DNA of 64,000 nt from DASVTR01 sp036382855 (GTDB lineage: Bacteria; Acidobacteriota; Blastocatellia; Pyrinomonadales; Pyrinomonadaceae), in the NCBI GenBank assembly GCA_036382855.1, contig DASVPO010000012.1, forward strand, positions 1 to 64,000, given 5' to 3'. The notes under the pieces are model-generated. The model was not told the origin of the DNA, searched no databases, and saw only the letters and a list, made by a program, of their open reading frames with translations. A program made the translations under genes and the position numbers. Positions 17,192 through 25,837 of this stretch are shown in pieces; the stretch's first letter is position 1; every line of letters starts with the position of its first letter.

Positions 17192-18760
17192 ATGGTAAGC
17201 AAACTCAGAGTCGTGATTATCAAACCAAGCAAGTACGGGCTTGACGGCTACGTCGAGAGATTCCGTTGGGGATTCATGCCCAACAGCACCTTGACCTACA
17301 TTCGCAGCATGACACCTGAGAGCGTCAATGGTGTGCCAACGGAAGTTCACACCGTTGATGAGTATGTCCATACGGACTTGAATTATCTTTCACTCTTAAA
17401 AAAAGAGCCGGGCTATCAGACGCTTCTTGCTCTCGTCGGCGTTCAAAGTCATCAATTTCACAGGGCGCTGGATCTGGCCGCGTATGCACTTAAGAACGGC
17501 TGCCTCGCCGTCATCGGCGGCCCTCATCCGATGACCTGTGATACATCCATGCTCCAGGGCCACCGCGTAAGCTTCGCGCTGGCTGAAGCGGAACTTATTT
17601 GGCCCACCATCCTGAGCGATGCGGTCAAAGGAGAGCTACAACCCGTCTATGGTGAGAATCAACGCTGGCAGCAGGTCCTTGATGCCCCGGTGCTGATTCC
17701 GCCGGACCAGAAAGAGATGCGACGTTATGTGACTCCTATGCTCGGGCTTTATCCGGCAAGAGGCTGCCCGTTTGTGTGCAACTATTGTTCGGTCATCAAG
17801 ATTTCCGGCCATGCCGTGCGCAGCCAGAGTATTGAAACGACGATTGCCAGTCTCAAAGCCGCTAAGGCCGCCGGCGTCAAGATGATTATGTTCACTTCCG
17901 ACAACTTCAATAAATATGACAAGGCAGAAGAACTGCTCACGGCGATGATTGAAGAGCGGATTGATTTAAAGTTCTTCGTCCAATGTGACACGCAGATTTC
18001 AAAGCAGGAACACTTGGTTGAGCTTTTATCCCGCGCCAGATGTTTTCAGATATTCGTCGGCATCGAATCTTTTAACCGCGACACCTTGCTGGCCGCAAGG
18101 AAGTCACAAAACCGGCCGGAACTCTACCAAGACATTGTGAAGCTCCTGCGGAAATACGCCATCAGTTCTCATTTCTCAACCATCATCGGCTTTCCGAACG
18201 ATACAGCGGACGACGTTCAGCATCACATTAACGTTCTCTGTGAACTCGGTCCTGCCTGGGCCACTTTCAACATCCTCTGTCCCATTCCGGGGACTGAACA
18301 GTATGGTGATTTTCTGTCTCGTGGAATAATTACAGAGAAGAATCTGGACCGCTTTGATGCAACCTGCCTGACGTGGACACATCCACACTTTTCACGCGAT
18401 GAAATCCGCGCGTTGCTTTATGGCTGCTATAAGAAGTTTTATTCCTTTAAGCACGCCGCCGCAAATACACGCCGCTTCTTAAATTTCAAAAGAAGAGGAG
18501 CGTTGACCAAAGCGTTCCTCGGCATTGGGAACTCAGCATTTAACCGCTTTTCCGCATGGAAAGAGATACACCCCTTTAACGGAGGCATCAAACGGCTGAC
18601 CTTAGACTGCGTTGATGATTTCCTACACCTCCGCAAAGAACTCTTCGGTTTTGAACACGCTCCCCTTCCTCAGATGCTACAGTTGCCGGAAGCGGACATG
18701 GCTTTAAATCGCTCCGCCAATCTGACCATGCGGAAAAACCTCGCTCAGGCAACTTCATAG
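17192..18760 (+). CDS. Cobalamin-binding radical SAM enzyme 3
   Basis: The N-terminal domain (residues 1-145) is the most divergent of the three but retains CLAVIGGPHPMTC and a following ALAEAELIWP stretch. The cluster motif is ARGCPFVCNYC (Cys192, Cys196, Cys199). The barrel continues with FTSDNFNKYDKAEELL, FVGIESFNRDTLLAARKSQN and HFSTIIGFPNDTADDV, ending in a charged C-terminal tail. GGAGG lies eight bases before the ATG. It is separated from gene 2 by 470 bases with hairpins, so it may have its own promoter. The substrate is unknown. Confidence 0.86.
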   Translation: MVSKLRVVIIKPSKYGLDGYVERFRWGFMPNSTLTYIRSMTPESVNGVPTEVHTVDEYVHTDLNYLSLLKKEPGYQTLLALVGVQSHQFHRALDLAAYALKNGCLAVIGGPHPMTCDTSMLQGHRVSFALAEAELIWPTILSDAVKGELQPVYGENQRWQQVLDAPVLIPPDQKEMRRYVTPMLGLYPARGCPFVCNYCSVIKISGHAVRSQSIETTIASLKAAKAAGVKMIMFTSDNFNKYDKAEELLTAMIEERIDLKFFVQCDTQISKQEHLVELLSRARCFQIFVGIESFNRDTLLAARKSQNRPELYQDIVKLLRKYAISSHFSTIIGFPNDTADDVQHHINVLCELGPAWATFNILCPIPGTEQYGDFLSRGIITEKNLDRFDATCLTWTHPHFSRDEIRALLYGCYKKFYSFKHAAANTRRFLNFKRRGALTKAFLGIGNSAFNRFSAWKEIHPFNGGIKRLTLDCVDDFLHLRKELFGFEHAPLPQMLQLPEADMALNRSANLTMRKNLAQATS

Positions 18761-18862
18761 CGTGATGTCTACACGGCCAGTCACTTAAAACGCGCTGAAG
18801 TCCGGGCTACCTATCCGACAAGCATAGGAGGAACAGGAACTACTGTTGGCCCACCACTGAAA

Positions 18863-19782
18863 CTATTCATGCTTTCCTGATGGCGCAACATGTCGCCTGT
18901 ACCACCTGCGCCCGTGCCAACCTTGCACATGCCAGCCGACCTTTGATAAGGGGTCTAGTTCCTGAATCCAAAATCCTGCCGCCCGAGGTTCGCTGGCTTC
19001 GACGCGCCCCAACTCTATGTCAGCGACAACGATGCCCGAGCCCTCGCTTCCGGCGCGGCGTGCAAGAACGTTTCCCGCTGCATCGCAAATAATCGCGCCG
19101 CCGCCTAGCTTTGTGTCATACGGCATCGGCAGCAACGGCGTCTTGCAGCGTATGCGCCCACAGTGTGTCGCTTCGACGACGGGGCAACCGACGAGCCTTG
19201 CGAACGGCCGCGCCCAATCTGTGTAGCGTTCTATCGAAGTCTGAAGATAGTGTTGAAAAGGTATGCCCTCCGGCGCACCCCACGTAAACGACCCGCCCAC
19301 AACGATGTCAACTTTTTCCCGCAAGCGTTCGACGGTTTGCGTTCGGTTGAACTCCTGACACAAGGCAACGCCTGCCGTCAGACCTCCTGCCTCGATTAGA
19401 CCATCATCCGTGCCGCCGGTGTAAAAGCAGTTTTCCCACGTCGTTGGATATCCTTGTTATGCCTGCCTGCGATTCCCTCTGGTGTCGCAAGAAAGAATGC
19501 GTTGCGGACATGACCATCGTCGTCTTTACACAGAAACGAGCCTCCGACCACTGCCTCGTGTCTCTTGGCAAGACTGAGCAGAAGGTCTGTGGCAACTCCG
19601 TCCGGCGGCAATGAGCGTTGGGCCAACTCAGGGAAAAACCCCATGCCGGTCGTAAAGAACTCAGGTAAAATAATCCACTCTGCGCCTTCAACTGCGGCCA
19701 TTCCGGCAAGCTTCTCGCAGGCCGCAAGGTTCGCATCAATGTCACCGATGACGCTTTGAAGTTGGATAGCTGCCACACGCAT
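18863..19782 (-). pseudogene. Carbon-nitrogen hydrolase (nitrilase family), frameshifted
   Basis: Two minus-strand frames together make one nitrilase-type protein. The first half (start ATG 19782, MRVAAIQLQSVIGD) has the catalytic Glu in AEWIILPEFFTTG and HNKDI; the second half carries the catalytic Cys in TAGVALCQEFNRT and the closing YDTKLGGGAIICDAAGNVLA. At about 19444-19450 one base appears to be missing: adding a C restores KDIPTTWENCFYTGG. As it stands neither half is functional. Family members hydrolyse nitriles or amides with a Glu-Lys-Cys triad. A sequencing error rather than a real mutation is possible. Confidence 0.8.
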
Positions 19783-19830
19783 ATCAAGAAATATATACAG
19801 GAACGCAACCAAACTAATAATACTAGATTA

Positions 19831-19929
19831 GCCTAACCGCCGGTTCCTCAATCCTAAACTCTTTCATCGTCATCACCGCAAATCAGTTAGAATGCTGTTC
19901 GCGCGTCGCGCGTTATTCGTGCGTCAGGT
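19831..19929 (+). repeat. Degenerate attC-like site 9
   Basis: GCCTAAC (19831-19837) on the left and GCGCGTTATTCGTGC followed by GTCAGGT (19923-19929) on the right. The interior CTTTCATCGTC and TTAGAATGCTGTTCGCG resemble site 11 (TTTAGAATCATG, GAATGATTCGCG). The left arm is not recognisable. The following ATG is 29 bases from the right core. Confidence 0.5.
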
Positions 19930-19951
19930 TGCTGTGAGAAAGGTTAGCCGG

Positions 19952-20371
19952 ATGAATAAGCATCTCGTATTTGTTTATGGCACGTTGAGACGTGGCGGTG
20001 CGGGTGCAATGTCTATCAGATTTCCCGGTTCAAAATTTATAGCCGAGGCTAAAGTAGGCGGCAGCCTCTATGACCTGGGCCCATACCCTGGCCTGCTGCT
20101 TGATGAATCAAACTCATTCGTTACAGGCGAAGTCTATGAAGTTGACGATGAGACGCTGAATAAGCTTGATGATTTTGAAGCATCAAGCAATTACCGGCGA
20201 AAGCGGGTTGAAATTTCTCTCGACAACCAGAGAAGAGCATGCTGGGTTTATGAGCCTGACCCAGCGTTTTATTCTCTTCATACATTAATCACATCAGGTG
20301 ATTGGATTGAACATGCGCGGACGAAAACAGACTGGCCCTCCGATACATCGCCTGACGGAACTCAGAGTTGA
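19952..20371 (+). CDS. Gamma-glutamylcyclotransferase-like protein
   Basis: The 139-residue protein starts MNKHLVFVYGTLRRGGAG, with the YGTL substrate-binding loop of this fold (residues 9-12), and continues with GPYPGLLLD and VTGEVYEVDDETLNKLDDFE, where the last Glu region matches the family's catalytic/structural position. Members cyclise gamma-glutamyl amino acids or gamma-glutamylamines to release 5-oxoproline. The upstream frame is open to 19892 but the conserved start is at 19952. The gene follows a degenerate attC and is followed by DUF1330; both types are common in integron cassettes. The stop overlaps the longest possible start of the next gene. Confidence 0.83.
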   Translation: MNKHLVFVYGTLRRGGAGAMSIRFPGSKFIAEAKVGGSLYDLGPYPGLLLDESNSFVTGEVYEVDDETLNKLDDFEASSNYRRKRVEISLDNQRRACWVYEPDPAFYSLHTLITSGDWIEHARTKTDWPSDTSPDGTQS

Positions 20372-20391
20372 TAATGAGCAGGATGAACCAC

Positions 20392-20712
20392 ATGAAATAT
20401 TACTGTGTTGCAGAATTTGAAATAACAGACCCGGCTTGGGTTCCGGCATACGTTCAGAACGTGACGAAGCTTGTCGAAAAGCATGGAGGCCGGTATCTGG
20501 CTCGCACTTCAAATATCGAAAAGCTCGAAGGTGAACGAAATGCTCCTCAAGTTGTCCTCATCATCGAGTGGCCTTCGAGAGATGCCGCTCTCGCTTTCTA
20601 TAATAGTGATGAGTATAAACCGTACCGGGAGAATCGTCTGGCCGGAGCCAGGACTGAATTGCTACTCGTGGCAGGCGAAGACATTACCAGAACCGCGCAG
20701 CCTGTTGATTAG
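20392..20712 (+). CDS. DUF1330 family protein
   Basis: The 106-residue protein starts MKYYCVAEFEITDPAWV and continues with VEKHGGRYLARTSNIEKLEG and the RDAALAFYNSDEYKPYRENR helix that define DUF1330, a ferredoxin-like fold of the dimeric alpha-beta barrel superfamily. Function is not established. I chose ATG 20392 because the conserved MKYY start follows AGGATGA; ATG codons at 20374 and 20383 are alternatives. It lies about 20 bases after the gamma-glutamylcyclotransferase. Confidence 0.82.
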   Translation: MKYYCVAEFEITDPAWVPAYVQNVTKLVEKHGGRYLARTSNIEKLEGERNAPQVVLIIEWPSRDAALAFYNSDEYKPYRENRLAGARTELLLVAGEDITRTAQPVD

Positions 20713-20757
20713 GATGGGCGCTTCCCAACTCATTGCTTAGATTATAATGGAGATGAA

Positions 20758-21708
20758 ATGAAATTCTTTACAAAGGTGTTTCTGCTGCTGGGCCTGTCGT
20801 TGTTATTAACGCAGGCCGCTCACGCCACTAAGAGGCTTTCAATAAAGTCTGAGCCTTCAGGTGCGCGCGTGAATATAGGCAGGCTGGGCCAACTGGAGAA
20901 ATCCACGTTTATCGGACTAACACCGATTTTAAGTGATCTGGATGACTACTGGTTTGATGGCCCGAACAGTGTTGAAATACGGTATCTTGGCGAGCCAGTC
21001 GTGATGACCGTCGCGAAAGAAGGTTATGAAACGAAGACGGAGATAATCACGAAAGGCCCTTACGAATGGGTCAGCGCCGACGGGAAAATCAAGAAGCATT
21101 ACTACGTTGTGGTAGCCACCGATTTTAATATCAAACTCGAACCTGCCAAAAGCTCCCCTATTCTGAGCGGTTCGCCGCAACCGGCTTTCAACCCGCCCGC
21201 GGATACTACATGGTACAGACGCGCCCCGGATGAAATAAACCAGAAGGCCAGACTAAAACTAGAACGCGCTCTCTCAATCAAAGCGGCGGAGACAAACGCC
21301 GACGAGCTTTTCGCTGAAGCAGTCGTTTGCGGGCCTCTCCTCTGGGAGACGCTCAAAGAGCATGCCGGTAAAGAACTAGAGGAATCCTTACGCCTCAGTT
21401 TCATAATGAGTATGCCTAGACGGGCGACGAAGGAAGGACGCAGCTTCTTGAAATCGGAGCTCAAACAATCATTCTGGAATCTCTTCATAGACAAGGTCAA
21501 AGGAAGCAGCCCGACAGCGGTCAGAAGAGCTTCAAAGCCGGAGGTGGAATATTACTGGTCAACCATTTCATTCAACATTGAAGAGCCGCTCTTTGTAGTG
21601 GATATAGGCGAACGTAAGGTTCTCTTTAATTTTCTCGTGAAGAATGGCGAACCCAGAATCTTCTGGATGGATATAGTGGGCAATCTGGCAGGAGGAACTA
21701 ACAAGTAG
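20758..21708 (+). CDS. Exported PEGA-like protein of unknown function
   Basis: The 316-residue protein has a signal peptide (VFLLLGLSLLLTQAAHA, ending near residue 23). Residues 25-100 contain a PEGA-like segment (LSIKSEPSGARVNIGRLG, then VMTVAKEGYETKTEII), a beta-sandwich seen in surface and periplasmic proteins. The remainder (125-316) is mixed alpha/beta, with a helical stretch rich in basic residues, and is not recognised. GGAGATGAA lies before the ATG. A family relative is likely in related soil bacteria, but no function can be given. Confidence 0.72.
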   Translation: MKFFTKVFLLLGLSLLLTQAAHATKRLSIKSEPSGARVNIGRLGQLEKSTFIGLTPILSDLDDYWFDGPNSVEIRYLGEPVVMTVAKEGYETKTEIITKGPYEWVSADGKIKKHYYVVVATDFNIKLEPAKSSPILSGSPQPAFNPPADTTWYRRAPDEINQKARLKLERALSIKAAETNADELFAEAVVCGPLLWETLKEHAGKELEESLRLSFIMSMPRRATKEGRSFLKSELKQSFWNLFIDKVKGSSPTAVRRASKPEVEYYWSTISFNIEEPLFVVDIGERKVLFNFLVKNGEPRIFWMDIVGNLAGGTNK

Positions 21709-21873
21709 TCGTAACGATTACTGCCGGAGCTGGTTTCTTGCTCCCATTCTATTGACGCGCCTCTGGAATCGAGGAAGTAATACACAGGCCAGCCAACAAG
21801 ACTTACTCACTCAAGTCTCCGCTTGCTGACAAGAGGACAGGTATCAGCATCAATATTTACTATGCATCGCCCG

Positions 21874-22329
21874 CTATTCGAGAGTGGCGATTTTTTGAAT
21901 CTCCTTGAGGCGGGCAAGCAATCGCTGGTTACTCATTTCAAGCTCGTGGCGCGCCTTCGTCGTTTCGTAATGCTCAAGCGCACGGCTGACAGTCAGGCGC
22001 AGTTCTTCGTTGTTCCAGGGCTTAGTCACGTACTTGTAGACGTGGCCGGAATTAATTGCTTCGACAAGCGTTTCCACATCCGTGTAGCCTGTCAGAATAA
22101 TGCGGACCATGTGTGGGCGTAAGCTCGCAGTGCGTTTCAATAGCTCGATGCCTGTGATGTCGGGCATGCGCTGGTCTGTGATGATGAGTGCGACATCGTG
22201 TTGTTGCAGCAATCGGAGGGCGTCCGCCCCTGAGTTTGCTGCGACTATCTCGTAGTCGCTGCGAAACAGCCTTTCGAGCACGCGCAGGTTGGCCGGTTCG
22301 TCGTCAACGACCATAATCTTGTATCTCAT
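21874..22329 (-). CDS. Response regulator receiver protein (RpfG-like receiver)
   Basis: The 151-residue protein is a CheY-like receiver: acidic pair Asp9-Asp10, phospho-acceptor Asp52 in IITDQRMPDITG, and Lys103 in YVTKPWNNEEL. A short charged helix (113-151) follows and there is no DNA-binding or enzyme domain. It resembles receivers of RpfG-type proteins with the output domain missing. Transcribed last of three signal genes on the minus strand, 54 bases after the hybrid kinase. Confidence 0.86.
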   Translation of the reverse strand: MRYKIMVVDDEPANLRVLERLFRSDYEIVAANSGADALRLLQQHDVALIITDQRMPDITGIELLKRTASLRPHMVRIILTGYTDVETLVEAINSGHVYKYVTKPWNNEELRLTVSRALEHYETTKARHELEMSNQRLLARLKEIQKIATLE

Positions 22330-22383
22330 TTGATGAAAGCTCCTGTGATGATTTGATAGAACTCTTGAAAAATGCTGGCCGCC

Positions 22384-23712
22384 TTACACGGCAGGCTTCG
22401 CGTGTCGTGCGGCATCAACGGGAATAGCGACTGTAAAGACCGCGCCGAAGCCCGGCTTGCTCTGCACCGTAATTGAGCCGCCGTGTCGTTTGACGATACC
22501 GTAGGTGATGGATAAGCCCAGCCCTGTGCCGTCGCCGACGGGCTTGGTGGTGAAGAAAGGGTCGAAGATTTTCTTCAGATGTTCGGGTGCGATGCCGCTC
22601 CCGTTGTCGCTGATGCGGACGACGGCCATACGATTTTCCAGCCGCGTCGCCACACGCACCTTCCCTTCTCTGCCGGTCGCCTGCGCAGCGTTCGCCAGCA
22701 AATTCATCCACACCTGATTGAGTTGCCCTGCGTAACAGTCAACTGACGGCAACTCACCGTAATCGCGTTCAATCGTGAGGCGGCCCGCGCCATAGTATTG
22801 CGACAGCAGGCGGATGGTTGATTCAATGCCTTCGTGAATGTTGACCTTCTTTAACTCAGCCTCGTCAAGGCGTGAAAAGAGGCGCAGGTTTTGTACGATG
22901 TCGCGAATTCGCTCGGCTCCGCCATAGCAGTCGTCAATGATTGAACGCAGGTCTGCGAGCGAGTTCTGATAGTCAATCTCCTCTTTAATCGCGGCGGCTT
23001 CTTCAACGAGGGCTGGCGGCAATTGTGCGTGGTCATAAAATCTCAACAGGCGCTCAATGCCTGCGGCGCAGTTTTTCAGAATCTCCATATTGCCGTAGAT
23101 GAAGCCGGCGGGGTTGTTGAGCTCGTGTGCGACTCCGGCGGCGAGTTGGCCCAGGGATGCCATCTTTTCGCTATGCACAATCTGCGCCTGAAGACGTTCG
23201 AGCACAGCCTTGCGGCGCGCAAGCTCCGCGTTCTGCTGTTCCAAATGCTGCTTGTAGTGGCCTGCTGCGCGTAACAGAGAACGCCGCTCAAGTGCGCGCT
23301 CGACGCTTAGTTCGAGCACGTCCATGTCGCAGGGCTTAATCAGGTAGTCAAATGCGCCGAGGCGCACGGCATCCAGCACGCGCTGTGTGCGGTCAACGCC
23401 GGAGGCCATGATGACGGCCGTTTCAGGAAAGTGCTCCTTGATGCGGCGCAAAAGCTCTATGCCGCTCAAGCCCGGCATCTTAACGTCGGCAATGACGAGC
23501 GCGTAGGGCTGGCTGGCAAGACGCACCAGAGCCTCCTGCGCATTGCCTGCCGTCACGCAAGTGTAACGCCGGTTGAGGCAACTGGCGAACACACTCCGCA
23601 CAGCTTCCTCGTCGTCAACGATGAGAATGCGACCATCGCCCTCATCCGCCGGTTCGTGATGAGCGGCAGACGTGGCGCTGAAGGTTTGTCCCTGATGTGG
23701 CATGGCTTTCAT
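22384..23712 (-). CDS. Hybrid sensor histidine kinase with N-terminal receiver
   Basis: The 442-residue protein has an N-terminal receiver (30-145; Asp76 in IADVKMPGLSG, Lys127 in DYLIKPCDM), a coiled-coil linker (150-180), an HisKA dimerisation helix with the phosphorylatable His196 in GVAHELNNPAG, and a C-terminal ATPase domain (NLLANAAQA, ISDNGSGI, TGLGLSI). No membrane segment is present, so it senses through its receiver or partners rather than an extracellular ligand. It starts immediately after the stop of the upstream receiver gene, indicating co-translation. Confidence 0.88.
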   Translation of the reverse strand: MKAMPHQGQTFSATSAAHHEPADEGDGRILIVDDEEAVRSVFASCLNRRYTCVTAGNAQEALVRLASQPYALVIADVKMPGLSGIELLRRIKEHFPETAVIMASGVDRTQRVLDAVRLGAFDYLIKPCDMDVLELSVERALERRSLLRAAGHYKQHLEQQNAELARRKAVLERLQAQIVHSEKMASLGQLAAGVAHELNNPAGFIYGNMEILKNCAAGIERLLRFYDHAQLPPALVEEAAAIKEEIDYQNSLADLRSIIDDCYGGAERIRDIVQNLRLFSRLDEAELKKVNIHEGIESTIRLLSQYYGAGRLTIERDYGELPSVDCYAGQLNQVWMNLLANAAQATGREGKVRVATRLENRMAVVRISDNGSGIAPEHLKKIFDPFFTTKPVGDGTGLGLSITYGIVKRHGGSITVQSKPGFGAVFTVAIPVDAARHAKPAV

Positions 23713-24096
23713 TTAAGGGCGTCGTAAATCAAGCGAGGCCGCGGCGCGCTCAAGGATTTGGCGCATCTGCTCTTCCTTCCATGGCTTTGCAACGAAGAGC
23801 TGGATAATCCCGCTGCTGATTTCGGGTAGCATCTGGCCGACGCCCGCGTGTCCTGTCAGCATAATGCGAAAACTATCGGGGCAAGTGGCAGCTGCTTCAC
23901 GCAAAAACTCAGTGCCTTCGATTTCAGGCATCAGTTGGTCGCTGATGATAATGTCTACACCACACTCCGCTAAGACGCTGCGCGCTTCGCTCACAGTGGA
24001 AGCGGTCTTCACGTCGTAGCTATCACCGAACATTTCCTCGAAGATGTCCAGCAATCGCTGCTCGTCGTCCAGATAGAGGATGGAACATTTCTGCAT
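23713..24096 (-). CDS. Single-domain response regulator
   Basis: The 127-residue protein is a bare receiver: Asp10-Asp11, phospho-acceptor Asp53 in IISDQLMPEIEG, Lys106 in FVAKPWKEEQM. It is the first gene of the trio and abuts the hybrid kinase gene. The presence of receivers on both sides of a receiver-kinase fits a phosphorelay with no output protein in sight. Confidence 0.87.
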   Translation of the reverse strand: MQKCSILYLDDEQRLLDIFEEMFGDSYDVKTASTVSEARSVLAECGVDIIISDQLMPEIEGTEFLREAAATCPDSFRIMLTGHAGVGQMLPEISSGIIQLFVAKPWKEEQMRQILERAAASLDLRRP

Positions 24097-24428
24097 TGAT
24101 ACACACTGCTTACCGTCAAGAAATACTGCCCCGCCGCAGCCTCTTGAATATAAAGAGACAGCGGCGCTTCCGTATCGAAGAGCGCAGCCGGCTAACTTGT
24201 TCTGGGCGATCTATTGTTCGTCGGTTGACTCGTTCGGCGGAGTTTCCGAACTGGTGAGACTGGGCGCGTCAACCAACAGAAGTTAGGCGTTACCAACCAG
24301 AGAGATTATATGTTGAGAAAGGCTGGCTGTCGAGGGTTTGGATTAATTTAAACGTCAAGATTTTCCTCACCAACCTGATACAAAATATTTGTAGACACAT
24401 CTATCATTAGTAATTTTAAATATTTAGC

Positions 24429-24456
24429 TTGACATCGCGCGATAAGTGCGTATGAT
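24429..24456 (+). promoter_or_regulatory. Sigma-70 type promoter
   Basis: TTGACA (24429-24434) and TATGAT (24451-24456) with a 16-base spacer. It lies in an A+T-rich part of the 24097-24653 gap, about 200 bases before the TolB-like gene. The rest of that gap shows no gene. Confidence 0.6.
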
Positions 24457-24653
24457 GCGGAGGCATATTTTTCATCGCGGACGCCGTTGTCGCCGTTCGC
24501 GGGTCAAAGAGTCAGTAGTGCGTAGCTAAATCGGCCGTTGATTATTCGTCTCGTGGGTTCAAATGGGCCAACAATCACGCGGCATCCGGGCCAAGAGCAT
24601 CGCTAACCGTCTTACGTTAAAACCACTTAATACGACTGCCGGAGGAATATCAG

Positions 24654-25718
24654 ATGAATAGGAGAATTGTCGTTAACATAATCAGAGGGCTGCTTCTTGC
24701 CACTTTGCTGCTCTGTGCTACTAATGTCACACCGCGAGAGAGTGTAGGCAGGAGTCTGGAAAAAAATCGCGCGTCGGGAGTCGCGCCAGCGCTGGCGTCG
24801 TCATCAGCCGCACAAGTCTTCGGTGGTGGTTTGATAGCGTTCTCTGCCGATGACGGTCAAATATACGTTATGAACGCCGACGGGAGTGATGCCAGGCGGC
24901 TGACAGATGGCAGCTCCGGCGTGGTTAACCGATACCCGTCCTTCTCGCCCGATGGCAATCGCATCGCCTTCATACGCGACGTAGACAGGCGCAATGACCA
25001 TGCCCTTTGCGTCGTCAATATTGACGGCAGCGGGCTGCAACAGATCAGTTCCAGCTTCGTTGCTCTGGGTGAGCCTGCATGGTCGCCTGACGGCTCAAAG
25101 ATTGCCTTTGTTCGTGGCTACGACACGACCGCCGGCGGCTTCGCTAACATCACTGGCTGCGGCTCGGAGATTTACGTTATTGATCTCGCTAGCGGTCTGG
25201 AGATAAACCTGACGCAGGGCGCAGGCGGTGTTGACCCTGCATGGTCGCCGGACGGGGCGCGGATTGCTTTCAGCAGTTTTCGCGATGATAACTATGAGAT
25301 TTATACGATGGCTTCGGATGGAAGTGATGTCCGGCGGCTAACGTACACAGGGTGGGCTGAAGCTGAGCCGGCATGGTCGCCTGACGGCTCTCGCATCGCT
25401 TACACGGCGCACCTGACTCAAAGCATGCTTGACTGCGGTTTCATGTCAACGGGGTTAAGCGGAATTCCTAACGAAGGGCAGACAAGCGTTTACGTTATGA
25501 CCACTGATGGCGCGAATCAGAATAAGCTGGCGCTGACTAACGGCGGCGTGGAACCCACATGGTCGCCCGATAGCGCACGGCTCGCTCTCGTCATCAATGC
25601 TAAGGGCGGATGGCAAGTCTATGAGACTGACCTGAATGGGACGAGCTTGGCAAGGCTGACATGGGACTCGACGCAAAAATCATCACCATCGTGGTCACGC
25701 ATAGGCAAACGGCGTTAA
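24654..25718 (+). CDS. TolB/WD40-like beta-propeller protein, exported
   Basis: After a signal peptide (residues 1-28, core IIRGLLLATLLLCATNV) come about six PD40/WD40-like beta blades, each with the pattern PAWSPDGxRIAF or SPDGNRIAFIRD and separated by short loops (for example near residues 100, 140, 195, 240 and 310). Such propellers bind proteins or peptidoglycan-associated lipoprotein; this one lacks the TolB N-terminal domain. GGAGGAATATCAG precedes the ATG. A hairpin terminator follows its stop. Confidence 0.85.
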   Translation: MNRRIVVNIIRGLLLATLLLCATNVTPRESVGRSLEKNRASGVAPALASSSAAQVFGGGLIAFSADDGQIYVMNADGSDARRLTDGSSGVVNRYPSFSPDGNRIAFIRDVDRRNDHALCVVNIDGSGLQQISSSFVALGEPAWSPDGSKIAFVRGYDTTAGGFANITGCGSEIYVIDLASGLEINLTQGAGGVDPAWSPDGARIAFSSFRDDNYEIYTMASDGSDVRRLTYTGWAEAEPAWSPDGSRIAYTAHLTQSMLDCGFMSTGLSGIPNEGQTSVYVMTTDGANQNKLALTNGGVEPTWSPDSARLALVINAKGGWQVYETDLNGTSLARLTWDSTQKSSPSWSRIGKRR

Positions 25719-25754
25719 GATATGAAGCGGGTTAACCGCTCGCAGGCACTTTGA

Positions 25755-25800
25755 GCGGTGGGAACGCTAAAACGTTTTAGCGTTCCCGCCGTGCGTTTTT
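25755..25800 (+). terminator. Hairpin with T run
   Basis: GGGAACGCTAAAAC (25760-25773) is followed directly by its perfect complement GTTTTAGCGTTCCC (25774-25787), with CGG/CCG extending the stem and a TTTTT run at 25796-25800. It ends the TolB-like gene's transcript. Confidence 0.8.
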
Positions 25801-25837
25801 AAATCTGCTCTGGAGGGATCGCAAACAGAAACAGTAG

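Noticed and set aside
24190..24288. GGCTAAC and GTTAGGC about 90 bases apart, like attC outer boxes
   Set aside because: The inner arms have no resemblance to the attC family here and no cassette gene follows; GGCTAAC/GTTAGGC pairs can occur by chance.
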